Positions 63,660 through 64,000 of a DNA stretch of 64,000 nt are shown here, piece after piece. The translations under genes were made by a program, and so were the position numbers. Position 1 is the stretch's first letter; each line of letters starts with the position of its first letter. This DNA is from Xiphydria camelus (taxonomy: Eukaryota; Arthropoda; Insecta; Hymenoptera; Xiphydriidae). A model generated the notes under the pieces. It ran no database searches. It had not been told where the DNA came from and was given only the letters and a program-made list of their open reading frames with translations. The stretch spans positions 13,738,505-13,802,504 of the forward strand of contig OY783195.1 of assembly GCA_963678675.1 (NCBI GenBank), given 5' to 3'.

Positions 63660-64000
63660 CAAAACTTAAAGATGTACGCCGGTTCTTGAAACCGGAAGTG
63701 GATACGAACAAATTATTACGTACGTTTTCTGCACCGAGTCAAACGGTAAAACTTTTGTTAAAGAAATTGTTCTGAAATCGCGCTTATTTGGGAGATATAT
63801 GTCCACGGTGGTTAGGACACCTTGTACATAGCCTCTCGAGTCTTGCAGTCGGGCGGGCGCTGCGCTTTTTTTAGTTGTTGGCGCAACCCTCAATCGAGGC
63901 TCGTGATTTTATTATATACGCATAACTTTTTCTCTACAAAAGACTTGGCGTGCCTGTACCTTACGAAATACAAAATGGGTACAAAACGAAATAATCCTTT
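63660..64000. other. Right edge, nothing recognised
   Basis: CCGGTTCTTGAAACCGG (about 63679-63695) is a short palindrome. No frame with a family motif. Confidence 0.4.

Overview
This window is eukaryotic and, from its repeats and the one host exon, an arthropod genome, most likely an insect and possibly a hymenopteran (the order is a weak inference). There is no operon structure and almost no host gene. The DNA is AT-rich and built nearly entirely of transposable elements, many inserted into one another. The one segment I assign to a normal cellular gene is an exon of SAMM50/Sam50, the mitochondrial outer-membrane beta-barrel assembly protein, at 43712-44006 on the + strand with good splice sites. 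Much of the window may therefore be intron or flank of that gene.

Layout. 1-9100: a decayed transposon-associated gene, a large foldback (841-3480) with a nested TA-flanked MITE, a second large foldback (4975-7600) carrying a 1.06-kb element with a 4-bp target duplication and a 74-bp hairpin insertion, then Helitron and THAP scraps. 9900-14340: a pogo-type transposase pseudogene (- strand, two exons), a truncated mariner, and a foldback. 14960-24656: a BEL/Pao pseudogene split by a four-layer nest: BEL, then a palindromic element with TAA duplication (16432-23490), then a hAT-like MITE with 8-bp duplication (17003-21860), then a very young Ty3 element (17205-21814) with two LTRs that look identical and one 1382-codon gag-pol. 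25000-29600: small palindromic elements and a complete but broken mariner (25989-27199). 29744-34618: a long TIR element containing a 129-bp tandem array and a pogo-like derivative.

34640-42880: a LINE fragment, then a TA-flanked element (35703-42878) invaded by a second young Ty3 element on the - strand (36038-42299; 902-bp LTRs differing at two positions by eye; intact 1453-codon gag-pol). Its LTR carries five stem-loops with a shared 20-nt loop and different, complementary stems; this is the most striking signal in the window. 43000-50000: MITEs, the SAMM50 exon, a jockey-like LINE, THAP and SWIM-like scraps, and a DD41D mariner-type element with TIRs of about 340 bp. 50275-60540: foldbacks, a tRNA-derived SINE, tandem repeats and a piggyBac fragment among nested palindromes. 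60541-63655: a DNA transposon with 33-bp TIRs, a 4-bp AAGT duplication and a two-exon transposase-like gene that has only two frameshifts.

The genes do not form a pathway. They are replication or transposition functions of separate selfish elements, most inactivated. The two Ty3 copies and the 60541-63655 transposon look recently active. All family assignments come from reading motifs by eye; no database search was possible.
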